NCBI RefSeq assembly: GCF_028867965.1 | Contig: NZ_JAPQNT010000009.1 | Span: 1 to 64,000 of the forward strand | Reading direction: 5' to 3' | Origin: Flavobacterium sp. SUN046 | GTDB taxonomy: Bacteria > Bacteroidota > Bacteroidia > Flavobacteriales > Flavobacteriaceae | Length of the DNA: 64,000 nucleotides | Shown here: positions 34,569 through 44,028 of the stretch, piece by piece | Numbering within the stretch: the stretch's first letter is position 1 | Layout: each line of letters starts with the position of its first letter | Translations under genes and position numbers: made by a program | The notes under the pieces: generated by a model | Seen by the model: only the letters and a program-made list of their open reading frames with translations | The model's database searches: none | What the model was told of the DNA's origin: nothing

Positions 34569-35687
34569 TTATAAAAACTTTTTATAAGTTCTTCGTCGTC
34601 TAAAAGTAACTGGGTCAAAATGTTTCCACAATTGATGAATAGCAATGTTATCCTCTAATTCTGGAGTTCTAACACAATCTAAAATTCCTTTTTCAGTAAA
34701 AGTTTTATAATATTCATCAAAAATTATTGCCGTCACACCTTTGCTCTGGTATTCAGGAAGTACTCCAATTAAGTAAAATAAAACTTCTTTACTTTCTCTT
34801 TTAGCTTTTAATAAATGATAGAATCCAAACGGAAATAATTTCCCTTTTGCTTTTTGTAGTGCTCTTGAAAAACTTGGCATCACAATACTAAAAGCAACCA
34901 TAGTATCATCTTTATCCATTACAAATTTTATGTATTCAGGATTGATGAAACTAATGTATTTTTTCTTGAAATATTCTTTTTGAACATCAGTAATTGCCAC
35001 AAATGATGATAATTCAGCATAAGATGCATTGAATAAATCAAACATTTTATCAACATACGGCATGATGTCTTTAGTTTTGGTAAAATTCAATTCTCTTAAT
35101 TGGTATCTTTTTTTTATTAAAGGAACAATTTTTTCAAAAGATTCAGGTTTTACATTAGAAAAAGGAAATTTGTTTTCGAGATATTCTTTCTCTTTCACAT
35201 AGCCTAATTCTTCCAAGTGTGTTTTGTAATACGGATAATTGTACCAAGTAATCATCGAACCAATTTCGTCAAATCCTTCGGTTAAAACTCCAACTTTATC
35301 TAAATTTGAAAATCCCATCGGACCTTCAACATGTTCCAAATTATTTTTTCTACCTAATTCATTAACTTTTTCAAGCAATGCTTTAGTAACTTCAACATCA
35401 TCAATAACATCCCACCAACCAAATCTTACCTTTCTTTTACCTTGATTATTTACTTCATCCCAATTAATAATTGCTGTAATTCGCCCAACAACCTCATTGT
35501 TTTTATAAGCTAAATAAAAATAGGCTTCGGCACTTTCAAATGCAGGATTTTTAGTTTTATCAAATGTTTCCATATCATCCTGAATCAATGGCGGCACCCA
35601 ATAAGGATGTTTTTTATATAATGTAAACGGAAATTTCACGTATTCTTTTAATAACGCTTTGCTAGTAGCTTCTTTTATTGTAATCAT
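34569..35687 (-). CDS. GNAT-fold protein, probably tandem acyltransferase-like domains
   Basis: 372 residues. I recognise a conserved Bacteroidota family with an acyl-CoA N-acyltransferase fold. The N-terminal half has YKKHPYWVPPLIQDD, VGRITAIINWD and EGPMGFSNLDKVGVL. The C-terminal half has VLFYLIGVLPEYQSKGVTAI, the acetyl-CoA pyrophosphate-loop-like segment, ending in RRRRTYKKFL. Relatives are often named GTP cyclohydrolase in databases, which I consider an error. The substrate is unknown. It lies five bases downstream of the barrel gene on the same strand and is probably cotranscribed. Confidence 0.65.
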   Translation of the reverse strand: MITIKEATSKALLKEYVKFPFTLYKKHPYWVPPLIQDDMETFDKTKNPAFESAEAYFYLAYKNNEVVGRITAIINWDEVNNQGKRKVRFGWWDVIDDVEVTKALLEKVNELGRKNNLEHVEGPMGFSNLDKVGVLTEGFDEIGSMITWYNYPYYKTHLEELGYVKEKEYLENKFPFSNVKPESFEKIVPLIKKRYQLRELNFTKTKDIMPYVDKMFDLFNASYAELSSFVAITDVQKEYFKKKYISFINPEYIKFVMDKDDTMVAFSIVMPSFSRALQKAKGKLFPFGFYHLLKAKRESKEVLFYLIGVLPEYQSKGVTAIIFDEYYKTFTEKGILDCVRTPELEDNIAIHQLWKHFDPVTFRRRRTYKKFL

Positions 35688-35692
35688 TTTTG

Positions 35693-36664
35693 TTATGGCT
35701 TTTCAACTTGAACTTCGTCTAAACGTTTTTTTGCTTTTTCTTTCTCTTTTCCTTTTTTGCTTTTGGCTTTTTTCTTATCTTTTTTAGGAGCTCTAATCAT
35801 TACATCTTTATAATTAGTATCTGAACGCCATGAAACGCCAAATCCTGCATAAGTAAAAGCCGGAGTATCTTTATAGTTTTTAGTAAAATAGGCATCAACT
35901 TGAAAATTACTATTCACTAAATAAGCTGCGCCAAAAGAAAAAAGTCCGTCGGCATAATAATCACCTTTTACGCCTTTATTTTCTAAAAATCCTGACCATT
36001 GATCGCTAAATCCTTTTGTCAATGTAACAATGTAACCTAAAGTTTGATTGTTAGTTCCAATTTTATCTACAAATATATTGGTAACAAATACCCACGCACC
36101 TGGAAATAGATTTTGAGTAATGACCATCGCTTTAGGACTTAATCGGCTTAATTCCTCATTATTATAAAGAAATGGATTGGAGCTAAAATTCAAGTTAGCA
36201 CCAACATAAGCAGAAACTACTGGAACAAATTGATGCCATTTGAATTTATGATTTGCTTTCCAGCTATAAATATTTACAGGCTCTTCGTAATTTTTAAAAG
36301 GATCATAAACTAAATATTTAAAACCTAAAGTTGTAGCTTTTAAACCTTTTCTGTTTTTGGTAAAATCCTCTGTAACATAAGTGTCATTTTGATAATTGAT
36401 TTCTAAAATGGCTTCCAATTGCTCTTTGTAAAAACCATATCTTGTGTTGAAATCAAAACTTAAACCTTTGGCATCATAATCTAATAAATTGTGTTTTTCT
36501 TTAACATAACTCAATCCAGATTCAATTTGAATCACAGTTTTTCCTACCGCAAATGCTGACTGCGATTCGCCCGGACGATTAGAATTGATAACATCAGTAT
36601 GTTGCCCATAATTGTTTTGAAATAAAAATAAAGTGATAAAAAGTGCAAAAAGTTTCAATTTCAT
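35693..36664 (-). CDS. Outer-membrane beta-barrel protein, MetA-pathway/transporter-like
   Basis: 323 residues with a signal peptide (ending NYGQ at about residue 21). The body alternates polar and hydrophobic residues as in an outer-membrane barrel and starts with NRPGESQSAFAVGKTVIQIESG, typical of the family annotated as MetA-pathway-of-phenol-degradation transporter. The final 30 residues are an unusual lysine-rich tail (KKDKKKAKSKKGKEKEKAKK) probably facing the periplasm. Function unknown. Probably in one unit with the GNAT-like gene. Confidence 0.7.
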   Translation of the reverse strand: MKLKLFALFITLFLFQNNYGQHTDVINSNRPGESQSAFAVGKTVIQIESGLSYVKEKHNLLDYDAKGLSFDFNTRYGFYKEQLEAILEINYQNDTYVTEDFTKNRKGLKATTLGFKYLVYDPFKNYEEPVNIYSWKANHKFKWHQFVPVVSAYVGANLNFSSNPFLYNNEELSRLSPKAMVITQNLFPGAWVFVTNIFVDKIGTNNQTLGYIVTLTKGFSDQWSGFLENKGVKGDYYADGLFSFGAAYLVNSNFQVDAYFTKNYKDTPAFTYAGFGVSWRSDTNYKDVMIRAPKKDKKKAKSKKGKEKEKAKKRLDEVQVEKP

Positions 36665-36761
36665 GATACTAATATTAAGAATTCAATTTTTGGAAATTCA
36701 AATGTACTATATTTTATTATTTATTTAAGACAGAATCCTAAATTTGAACCTTGTAATTTAG

Positions 36762-36769
36762 TATTTTTG
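36762..36769 (+). promoter_or_regulatory. -7 promoter box before the DUF4834 gene
   Basis: TATTTTTG fits TAnnTTTG, 17 bases upstream of the start. A TTTG at 36743-36746 may serve as -33 element, with a short spacer. Confidence 0.4.
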
Positions 36770-36786
36770 ACAAAATTTTTTACATT

Positions 36787-37047
36787 ATGCAGCAAGCATC
36801 TTTAAGTGGTTTAATTGAAACTTTATTTTGGATATTTTTCGTTATATACGCTCTAAAATTTTTAGCACGTGTATTTTTGCCAGTCGTTGCAAAAAAAGTA
36901 GTCGAAAAAGCTACAGAGCAATTTCAACAACAACAAGCACAACGAAACAACCAAAATCAATACGATAATCCAACAACTTCTAAAAGCGATAAACCTCGTG
37001 AAACTAAAAAAGTTGGCGATTATATTGATTACGAAGAAGTTGACTAA
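36787..37047 (+). CDS. DUF4834-like small membrane protein
   Basis: 86 residues. One membrane helix (about 8-32) is followed by a charged, glutamine-rich region (FQQQQAQRNN) and an acidic end (DYIDYEEVD). It resembles DUF4834, a small protein family of unknown function common in Flavobacteriia. The YfhO-family gene follows 59 bases later on the same strand, and the two may be cotranscribed. Confidence 0.65.
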   Translation: MQQASLSGLIETLFWIFFVIYALKFLARVFLPVVAKKVVEKATEQFQQQQAQRNNQNQYDNPTTSKSDKPRETKKVGDYIDYEEVD

Positions 37048-37106
37048 TTAATATTCAATTATAATCCAATATTTAAAATCTTATCTTTAAAATTTAATAT
37101 AAAAAA

Positions 37107-39569
37107 ATGAAGCAACTTCAAAAATTATATCCTCATTTATTAGCCGTTCTAGGTTTTGTTTTTATAGCCATTATATATTTTTATCCTGTTATTCAAGGAA
37201 AAAAAATGATGCAATCAGATATTGTTCAATATACCGCTATGGCTAAGGAACAAAATGATTTTAGAATTTCAGATAATGCAGAACCATATTGGACAAATTC
37301 AGCTTTTGGAGGAATGCCAACCTATCAATTAGGAGCACATTATCCGAATGATTTTATTGGATATTTAGATGATGTTTTACGTTTTTTGCCGCGTCCAGCA
37401 GATTATTTGTTTTTATACTTATTAAGTTTTTATTGTTTGTTGTTGGTATTAAAAGTTGATTCGTTAAAAGCTTTTTTTGGTGCATTAGCCTTCGGATTTT
37501 CAACTTATTTAATAATAATTTTTGTTCCAGGTCATAATTCTAAAGCGCATGCTATCGCTTATTTGCCGTTGATTGTTGCTGGTGTTTTAATGGTTTTTAG
37601 AAAGAAATACGTTTGGGGTGGATTATTAACCTCGTTTGCAGTTGCATTAGAATTGAATGCCAACCACTTTCAAATGACTTATTATTCATTAATTATTCTA
37701 GTTTCTCTAGGTATTCATTACGGATACAAATTAATTAAAAACAAGGATTTTAAAGCTTTAGGAAAAATTGCAGCAACTTTTATGGTAGCATTAATTTTTG
37801 CGATAGCGTCTAATGCTACTGGTTTATTAGCGACTCAAGAATATTCAAAATTCAGCACAAGAGGAAAAAGCGAACTAAAATTAGATGAAAATGGAAAACC
37901 GAAAACTAGTGAATCAACGCTTAGTAAAGACTACATTTTACAATACAGTTACGGCATTGCCGAAAGTTTAAATTTAATTGCACCAAGGCTTTTTGGTGGT
38001 GGTAGTGGTGATGTTTTAAGCAAAGATTCAAGCGTGTATGATTACATGCTAAAATACGGCGCATCAGAATCGCAGGCAGAAGATTTTATGAAAGCTTATG
38101 CACCAACATATTGGGGTGCACAACCTGGCGTTGAAGCACCAGCCTATATTGGAGCAGTAGTTTTCTTCTTATTTGTACTCGGATTGTTTCATGACAAACG
38201 AAAAATTAAATATGCTTTTTTAGCTGGTGCAATTTTGTCGTTATTGCTTTCTTGGGGCAAAAATTTCTTAGTATTATCTGATTTTTTTATTGATTATATT
38301 CCGCTTTACGATAAGTTTAGAGCCATAACATCTATACAAGTGGTTTTAGAATTGTGTGTTCCTGTAATTGCAATTATGGGATTACAATCTTTCTTTTCTG
38401 AAAATAAAGAAAAACAATTTGATAGTTTATGGAAAGCTACTGCTGTAACATTAGGATTGATTGTCGTTTTGTTTGTATGCAAAGGAATGTTTGATTTTGT
38501 TGGTCCATTAGATGGTCAAATTCGTCAGATGCTAAGTCAAAGTCAAGATAAAACTTTCGGAGTTGGTTTTATAGATGCGCTTAGAGACGATAGAAGAAGC
38601 TTATATTCAGCTGATTTATTGCGTTCAGGATTTTTTATTACTTTGGCAGCATCTGCATTGTGGATGTTTATTAAAAATAAATTAGCCGCGTCAACAGCGG
38701 TTGTAGTAGTTGGTTTATTATTGTTTTTTGATTTGTTTTTTGTTGACAAACGTTATGTAAACGGAGATAATTTTGCTAGTGCTAGAGAAGTTGATGTACC
38801 ATTTGAAGCTACAACTACCGATTTACAAATTCTTCAAGACACAACCAATTACAGAGTTTTAGATGTAGACGGAAACATGTCAGATGCAAGACCATCTTAT
38901 TTTCATAAATCAATAGGAGGTTATAGTGCGGTTAAGCCGAGAGCTATGCAAGAATTATTTGATTATCAAATTGCTAAAAATAACAAAGAAGTAATTGATA
39001 TGTTGAATGTAAAATACATCATTCAAACCGATGATAAAGGCGAGGCCAAAGCCGTTGTTAATCCGGTTGCCAATGGAAATGCTTGGTTTGTTAAAGAATT
39101 GAAAATGGTTAAGGATGCTGATACTGAAATGAAGGCTTTAGATAAATTGGACACTAAAAATGTTGCTATTTTTAATAAAAGCATAGAAATATCAGGATTA
39201 TTCAAAAAAATGCCTTCAAAAGCTATTGAATTCCAAAAAGACTCGACGGCAACAATTAAATTAACAAGTTATAAACCAAATCACTTAAGTTACATTTCAA
39301 ATAATAAAAATGCTGGCTTTGCAGTTTTTTCTGAAATGTATTACAAAGACGGTTGGAATGCTTATATAGACAATAAAAAAGAAAATTATATTGAAGTAGA
39401 TTATGCTTTACGCGGAATGAATATTCCAGCAGGAAATCACAAAATAGAATTTAAGTTTGAACCTCAAGTTGTAAAAACTGGTAGCATTATAACATTAATA
39501 AGTTCTATTGGAATGTTTTTTTTATTAGTTGGCGGAATTTTTTATGAAAGAAAGAAGCAATTAAAATAG
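37107..39569 (+). CDS. YfhO-family membrane protein (GT-C-like)
   Basis: 820 residues with about 12 membrane helices in the first 570 residues and a C-terminal periplasmic beta-rich domain (about 580-790), then a last helix. The family is recognised by YFYPVIQGKKMMQSDIVQY, NSAFGGMPTYQLG and FVPGHNSKAHAIAYLPL near the N-terminus. YfhO proteins resemble GT-C glycosyltransferases that use lipid-linked sugars; Listeria and Bacillus members glycosylate lipoteichoic acid. In a flavobacterium the acceptor is unknown. It leads a run of envelope-glycan genes (glycosyltransferase, flippase). Confidence 0.85.
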   Translation: MKQLQKLYPHLLAVLGFVFIAIIYFYPVIQGKKMMQSDIVQYTAMAKEQNDFRISDNAEPYWTNSAFGGMPTYQLGAHYPNDFIGYLDDVLRFLPRPADYLFLYLLSFYCLLLVLKVDSLKAFFGALAFGFSTYLIIIFVPGHNSKAHAIAYLPLIVAGVLMVFRKKYVWGGLLTSFAVALELNANHFQMTYYSLIILVSLGIHYGYKLIKNKDFKALGKIAATFMVALIFAIASNATGLLATQEYSKFSTRGKSELKLDENGKPKTSESTLSKDYILQYSYGIAESLNLIAPRLFGGGSGDVLSKDSSVYDYMLKYGASESQAEDFMKAYAPTYWGAQPGVEAPAYIGAVVFFLFVLGLFHDKRKIKYAFLAGAILSLLLSWGKNFLVLSDFFIDYIPLYDKFRAITSIQVVLELCVPVIAIMGLQSFFSENKEKQFDSLWKATAVTLGLIVVLFVCKGMFDFVGPLDGQIRQMLSQSQDKTFGVGFIDALRDDRRSLYSADLLRSGFFITLAASALWMFIKNKLAASTAVVVVGLLLFFDLFFVDKRYVNGDNFASAREVDVPFEATTTDLQILQDTTNYRVLDVDGNMSDARPSYFHKSIGGYSAVKPRAMQELFDYQIAKNNKEVIDMLNVKYIIQTDDKGEAKAVVNPVANGNAWFVKELKMVKDADTEMKALDKLDTKNVAIFNKSIEISGLFKKMPSKAIEFQKDSTATIKLTSYKPNHLSYISNNKNAGFAVFSEMYYKDGWNAYIDNKKENYIEVDYALRGMNIPAGNHKIEFKFEPQVVKTGSIITLISSIGMFFLLVGGIFYERKKQLK

Positions 39570-39599
39570 TTTAAGTAAATTTGATTTAATATTTTAAAT

Positions 39600-39758
39600 A
39601 TGAAGACCAACAAATTAAATCATTATCATCCATCAAAAATGGAAATGCGCTACATTGAAGAGGTTAGACAAATGACACCTCAACAACGTTTTGAAAAATT
39701 GATGGCTATTATTGAAATTTCTTATCTTTTGAAAACTGCAAAAAAAATATCAAAGTAA
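39600..39758 (+). CDS. 52-residue protein upstream of a nucleotidyltransferase gene
   Basis: A short open frame from ATG 39600 to TAA 39758, translating to a basic, helical peptide (MKTNKLNHYHPSKME, then RQMTPQQRFEKLMAII). The core resembles small proteins with a P-[EQ]-x-R-[FL]-E-x-[LA] pattern often found just before AbiEii/DUF6036 nucleotidyltransferases. It ends four bases before such a gene, so the two form a coupled pair. It could be the antitoxin or a partner chain; this is inference from gene order. Confidence 0.55.
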   Translation: MKTNKLNHYHPSKMEMRYIEEVRQMTPQQRFEKLMAIIEISYLLKTAKKISK

Positions 39759-39762
39759 CTAA

Positions 39763-40236
39763 ATGAATAGTCAAATAATTGAAATTTGGAAACACTTTTT
39801 TTTGCATAAAGTAAAATATTTAACTATCGGTGGATTTGCCGTTAATATATATGGATATGGAAGAAATACAGGTGATATTGATATATTTATTGAAGATTCA
39901 ATAGAAAAGCGAGAAAATCTTAGAATAGCTCTTAAGGAACTTGGTATAGGAGATTTTAAAAATCTAAATACTATGCAATTTATTCCTGGTTGGACTGATA
40001 TAACCTTAAATTTTAATTTGCGCTTAGACATTATGACTTCTGTAAAAGGGCTAGAAAATTCTACTTTTGATGACCTTCTTGAGAAAGCTTACGTAGCAGA
40101 AATTAATGATATACCAGTTTATTTTATTGATTATGAGAATTTAATTATTGCAAAAAAAGCAACAAATAGCCCAAAAGATATTTTAGATATTGCAGAGTTA
40201 GAAAAAATCAATAAAAAATCTAATTCAGAAAATTGA
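39763..40236 (+). CDS. Nucleotidyltransferase of the AbiEii/DUF6036 type
   Basis: 157 residues. The fold is recognised by KYLTIGGFAVNIYGYGRNTG, then DIDIFIED (residues about 18-45), the GG...R.T.DID pattern of minimal pol-beta-like nucleotidyltransferases, and a third acidic motif in NLRLDIMTSVKG. Relatives include toxins that modify tRNA or protein targets and are held in check by a small partner. It lies between the YfhO-family and glycosyltransferase genes, whose TTG start overlaps its stop codon. A metabolic role is not excluded. Confidence 0.65.
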   Translation: MNSQIIEIWKHFFLHKVKYLTIGGFAVNIYGYGRNTGDIDIFIEDSIEKRENLRIALKELGIGDFKNLNTMQFIPGWTDITLNFNLRLDIMTSVKGLENSTFDDLLEKAYVAEINDIPVYFIDYENLIIAKKATNSPKDILDIAELEKINKKSNSEN

Positions 40237-41528
40237 AAACAGTACAAAAAAAACTTTTAATAATAACCTATTATTGGCCACCAGCAGGCGGTCCAGGCGT
40301 GCAACGTTGGTTAAAGTTTGTAAAATATTTACCCGATTATAATATTCAACCAATTGTATATATTCCTGAAAATCCAACGTATCCAATTATTGATAATGGT
40401 TTACTTGAGGAAGTTTCAGAGAAAGCTATTATTCTAAAAAATAGGATATTTGAACCCTATCAATTAGCTGGTTTTTTATCTAAAAATAAAACAAAAAAAA
40501 TAAGTTCGGGAATAATTCCAAATAAGAAAAAGCAATCGTTTTTAGAAAAAGCAATGCTTTGGATTCGAGGAAATTTATTCATTCCAGATGCTCGAAAATA
40601 TTGGGTAAATCCATCAGTAAAGTATTTAAAAAAGTACATTCAAGAAAATGATATTGACACAATTGTAACATCTGGACCACCACATTCTTTGCATTTAATT
40701 GGACTCAAATTGAAACAAGATTTGAATGTAAAATGGTTTGCTGATTTTCGTGATCCTTGGACAACGATTGGTTATCACAAACAATTGAAATTGTCTTCTT
40801 ATGCTAATAAAAAACACAAGAATCTCGAAAGTCAAATTTTAAATTCTGCCGATACTATAATAGTGACGAGCAAAACTACTAAAATAGAATTTCAAGCGTT
40901 AACATCTAAACCAATTGAAGTTATTACCAATGGTTATGATGTTGAAAAAGTTGAAAAACAAGTGTTGGATTCTAAATTTAGTTTGGCACATATTGGTTCG
41001 TTTTTATCCGAAAGAAATCCATTGATTTTATGGCAATCTTTGACTGAATTAGTTGAAGACGTTCCAAGTTTTATAAACGATTTAGAAATCAAATTAATTG
41101 GCGCTGTAAGTCAAGAAGTTTTGCAAGCAATTTCCGATTTTAAATTAGATTTGTATTTGAATAATTTAGGTTATGTTTCGCACAATGAAGCGGTTGTTCA
41201 TCAAAGAAAATCGCAAGTTTTATTATTAATCGAAATTGATTCTGAAGATACCAAAAGTATAATTCCAGGAAAATTATTTGAATACATGGTTTCAGAGCGA
41301 CCAATAATTGCTATTGGGCCAAAAGATTCTGATTTTGCAGAAATAATAAAATCAACAAATACTGGAGTTTTCTTTACATATGAAGAAAAAGAAGCTTTGA
41401 AAAAGACTATTCGGTCTCATTATAATCTATTTTTAGAACATAATTTAAAAGTTTCTCCAGTAGGACTGCAACAATATTCTAGAAAAAGTTTAACCAAAGA
41501 TTTGGTTGAAGTAATCTTTAAAAATTAA
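40233..41528 (+). CDS. Glycosyltransferase, GT4-like
   Basis: 431 residues starting with TTG at 40233, overlapping the upstream stop; no closer ATG fits and KKLLIITYYWPPAGGPGVQRW is the conserved N-terminus. GT-B fold: an N-terminal acceptor domain with TSGPPHSLHLIG and FADFRDPWTT, and a C-terminal donor domain with HIGSFLSERNP, SIIPGKLFEYMVSERPIIAI (nucleotide-sugar site) and a terminal helix. It probably adds a sugar to a surface polysaccharide or lipid-linked glycan. Sugar specificity unknown. Confidence 0.82.
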   Translation: MKTVQKKLLIITYYWPPAGGPGVQRWLKFVKYLPDYNIQPIVYIPENPTYPIIDNGLLEEVSEKAIILKNRIFEPYQLAGFLSKNKTKKISSGIIPNKKKQSFLEKAMLWIRGNLFIPDARKYWVNPSVKYLKKYIQENDIDTIVTSGPPHSLHLIGLKLKQDLNVKWFADFRDPWTTIGYHKQLKLSSYANKKHKNLESQILNSADTIIVTSKTTKIEFQALTSKPIEVITNGYDVEKVEKQVLDSKFSLAHIGSFLSERNPLILWQSLTELVEDVPSFINDLEIKLIGAVSQEVLQAISDFKLDLYLNNLGYVSHNEAVVHQRKSQVLLLIEIDSEDTKSIIPGKLFEYMVSERPIIAIGPKDSDFAEIIKSTNTGVFFTYEEKEALKKTIRSHYNLFLEHNLKVSPVGLQQYSRKSLTKDLVEVIFKN

Positions 41529-41546
41529 CATTAAAATAATTGAAAA

Positions 41547-41822
41547 ATGACAAGTGAAGGAGTAATCAATGAAGTAAAAATTCAATTTGAAAAAGTTTTA
41601 GTTTCAAATTTATCAAATGAATTAAAAGTAGATAAAATGATGGAAATAGCATTATTATATCAACAAAAAAGTGCTGAATTAAAATTGTATTCCAAATCGG
41701 AATTAAAAAAACGAAAAGCTTCAGAATATTTTCAAACTTATAAAAAGAAAAATATTGAGAAAATAAAAGAAAGAAGCAGGTTGTATTATTTAAGAAAAAA
41801 AGAAGCTGCTAATAATAAATAA
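41547..41822 (+). CDS. Small basic protein of unknown function
   Basis: 91 residues, very rich in lysine and glutamate, predicted to be helical throughout, possibly a coiled coil (MMEIALLYQQKSAELKLYSK, then KKKNIEKIKERSRLYYLRKK). No family recognised, no signal peptide or membrane segment. It lies 18 bases after the glycosyltransferase gene and 14 before the flippase gene on the same strand, so it is part of that transcript. The basic C-terminus could bind nucleic acid or membranes. Confidence 0.5.
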   Translation: MTSEGVINEVKIQFEKVLVSNLSNELKVDKMMEIALLYQQKSAELKLYSKSELKKRKASEYFQTYKKKNIEKIKERSRLYYLRKKEAANNK

Positions 41823-41836
41823 TAATATTTTCAACA

Positions 41837-43306
41837 ATGGGAATCGTACAATCACAATCCATCAAAAACACAATTATCACGTTCTTCGGATTTGGTATTG
41901 GTGCTATTAATGCGTTGTTTTTATATACTAATTTCCTAGGAAAAATGCACTACGGAATCGTAACAACAATTCTCTCGGGTGCAAATATCATGATGCCTTT
42001 AATGGCGTTTGGAGTTCAAAACACACTAATTAGATTTTTCTCTCATTACAAATCCGAAAAAGAAAAAGAAGAATTTCTAACGTTTATGTTAGTCTTACCT
42101 TTAGTGTTAATTATCCCAATCGCTTTTGTATTTTACTTTTTTTACGACTCAATTTCGTATTCTTGGATTGCAAAAAATCCTTCGTTAAAACCATTTTTTT
42201 GGCTAATTCCGGTTGTGGGTTTGTTCATGGCTTATTTTGAAGTTTTTTATGCTTGGGTAAAAGTCCACATGCAATCGGTAATTGGAAATTTCATCAGCGA
42301 AGTTTTTGTAAGATTGATTGTAATGGCATTGTTGATAAGTGTTCACTTTGATTGGATTTCCAAAAGCACTTGCGTGTACAGCATTGCTTTGGCTTATTTT
42401 GTACAACTTATCGGGATGAAATTATATGCAATTTCTGTAAAAAAACCAGTCTTGCGATTTGTAATTCCAGAAAACATAAAAGATTTAATTTACTATTCGT
42501 TATTCATAATCGTTTCAGGTGGAGTTGCCGTAATGCTGATTGATTTTGATAAAGTGATGATTGCAAAATATCTTGATGTAAGTCAGAACGCGTTGTATTC
42601 AGTAGCGATATTTATTTCGACAGTAATTGCTGTTCCAAGTCGTGCTATGACTCAAATTGTTGCGCCAATTACCGCTAAATTAATGGTGCAAAACAAACAT
42701 GATGAACTGAATGATTTGTATCAAAAAAGTGCTATAAATCTTCAAATTATTGGCGGATTTATAATGATGCTTATCTTTTTAAACATTAAAGAATTATATC
42801 ATTTAGTTCCGAAGGATTACAGCGGTGGCATTTGGGTGGTTTTTATGATAGGTTTATCAAAATTCTACGATGTATTGCTCGGAAATAATAATTCCATAAT
42901 TGTCAATACTAAACATTACCGAACCGTGTTGCTTTTTGGAATTTTCACAGTGGTTTTAATGATTGTTTTAAACATGATTTTTATTCCAATATTCGGCATT
43001 GAAGGTTCAGCATTTGCTACATTATTAACGGTTGTAATTTACAATACAATCAAACTTTTATTTGTGGTTAAGAAAATGAATTTGTATCCGTTTACCATCA
43101 AAACAGTTTATTCTTTAGGGATTTTAACGGTTTGTTTTTTGCTTTTTTATTTTTGGGATTTTCCGTTTCATTTTATAATCAACATCATTTTGAAATCAAT
43201 ATTAATTTCAATTTTCTATTTATTTGTAAATTATAAATTAAAAATTTCTCAAGAAGTAAATGATGTTATTGATAGTTTGTTGAAGAGATTTAAAATAATT
43301 TCATAA
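41837..43306 (+). CDS. Polysaccharide flippase (Wzx/MATE-like, MOP superfamily)
   Basis: 489 residues with about 14 membrane helices. The N-terminus (SQSIKNTIITFFGFGIGAIN) and the central DFDKVMIAKYLDVSQNALYS segment are typical of polysaccharide biosynthesis proteins that flip lipid-linked oligosaccharides across the inner membrane. It ends the surface-glycan cluster and is followed by a terminator. No O-antigen polymerase or ligase gene is adjacent. Confidence 0.85.
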   Translation: MGIVQSQSIKNTIITFFGFGIGAINALFLYTNFLGKMHYGIVTTILSGANIMMPLMAFGVQNTLIRFFSHYKSEKEKEEFLTFMLVLPLVLIIPIAFVFYFFYDSISYSWIAKNPSLKPFFWLIPVVGLFMAYFEVFYAWVKVHMQSVIGNFISEVFVRLIVMALLISVHFDWISKSTCVYSIALAYFVQLIGMKLYAISVKKPVLRFVIPENIKDLIYYSLFIIVSGGVAVMLIDFDKVMIAKYLDVSQNALYSVAIFISTVIAVPSRAMTQIVAPITAKLMVQNKHDELNDLYQKSAINLQIIGGFIMMLIFLNIKELYHLVPKDYSGGIWVVFMIGLSKFYDVLLGNNNSIIVNTKHYRTVLLFGIFTVVLMIVLNMIFIPIFGIEGSAFATLLTVVIYNTIKLLFVVKKMNLYPFTIKTVYSLGILTVCFLLFYFWDFPFHFIINIILKSILISIFYLFVNYKLKISQEVNDVIDSLLKRFKIIS

Positions 43307-43310
43307 AAAA

Positions 43311-43345
43311 TCCTGCTTCATCTTCCCAGAATTCGCAGGACTTTT
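43311..43345 (+). terminator. Terminator after the flippase gene
   Basis: TCCTGC (43311-43316) pairs with GCAGGA (43335-43340) around an 18-base loop, followed by CTTTT. Confidence 0.5.
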
Positions 43346-43368
43346 ACAAAACTAACTAACCAACCAAT

Positions 43369-44028
43369 TTATTTATTATCTTCTTTTTTGTTTTCTTCAA
43401 CTTTGGCACGAGTACCATCTGATTTATAATAGTAATAGTCATTGTTGTTGTAAGTTGAAGTGTTGTGGTAATTATCGTCATCATAGTTATTGTTGGCATA
43501 TCCACCATTAGAACCATAATTAGAATTTGTAAATCCGTTTCTACGTCCTTTTACTTGACCAAAAATATCTACAATTTCGCCTCTACGATTGTAAACAATT
43601 TGCAAACCCCCAACTTGAATCAAAGCAAAACGGTTGTATCGCATGTAAACACTACCAATTCTACTAACTCTATCTTGGTTGTCATAATTAATAAAGGTGT
43701 TTCCAACTCTACGAACTCTACCAAAACTGTCGTGTTCTATTAACACACCATAATTTTCAGGAGCACCGTTTCTTCTATCAGCTTCGGTAGATCTTCTACC
43801 AGCTTTTTTATATTGATAATCGCCTTGAGAATCATCTGGACGCGTATTGAAATCAAAGTCACCATTGGTGAACACAAAAAACTCAATGCCTCTTTCGGTA
43901 AATGATATTGGCTCATCACAGCTGTATCGTGTTACAAATCGTTCATCAGCAATTTTCATTGTTTCTGATGCTTTCGCAAAGTTTCCAAACAGTAAAACAC
44001 TTGCTACTAAAAGGGTAATTTTTTTCAT
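43369..44028 (-). CDS. Conserved secreted flavobacterial protein of unknown function
   Basis: 219 residues with a signal peptide (about 1-20). The middle part has short repeated strands, FGRVRRVGNTFINYDNQDRV, then SRIGSVYMRYNRFALIQVGG, reminiscent of beta repeats in which each unit holds a G-x-x-x-x-x-Y/N core. The C-terminal region is low complexity, rich in Asn, Tyr and Asp (about 165-205), followed by a Lys/Glu tail. I recall similar hypothetical proteins in other Flavobacterium genomes. Probably periplasmic or surface; no function assigned. Confidence 0.55.
   Translation of the reverse strand: MKKITLLVASVLLFGNFAKASETMKIADERFVTRYSCDEPISFTERGIEFFVFTNGDFDFNTRPDDSQGDYQYKKAGRRSTEADRRNGAPENYGVLIEHDSFGRVRRVGNTFINYDNQDRVSRIGSVYMRYNRFALIQVGGLQIVYNRRGEIVDIFGQVKGRRNGFTNSNYGSNGGYANNNYDDDNYHNTSTYNNNDYYYYKSDGTRAKVEENKKEDNK

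Noticed and set aside
35693..35790. Lys-rich tail of the barrel protein considered as a frameshifted extension
   Set aside because: The frame stays open to a normal stop and low-complexity charged tails occur in such proteins; no sign of a shifted frame.
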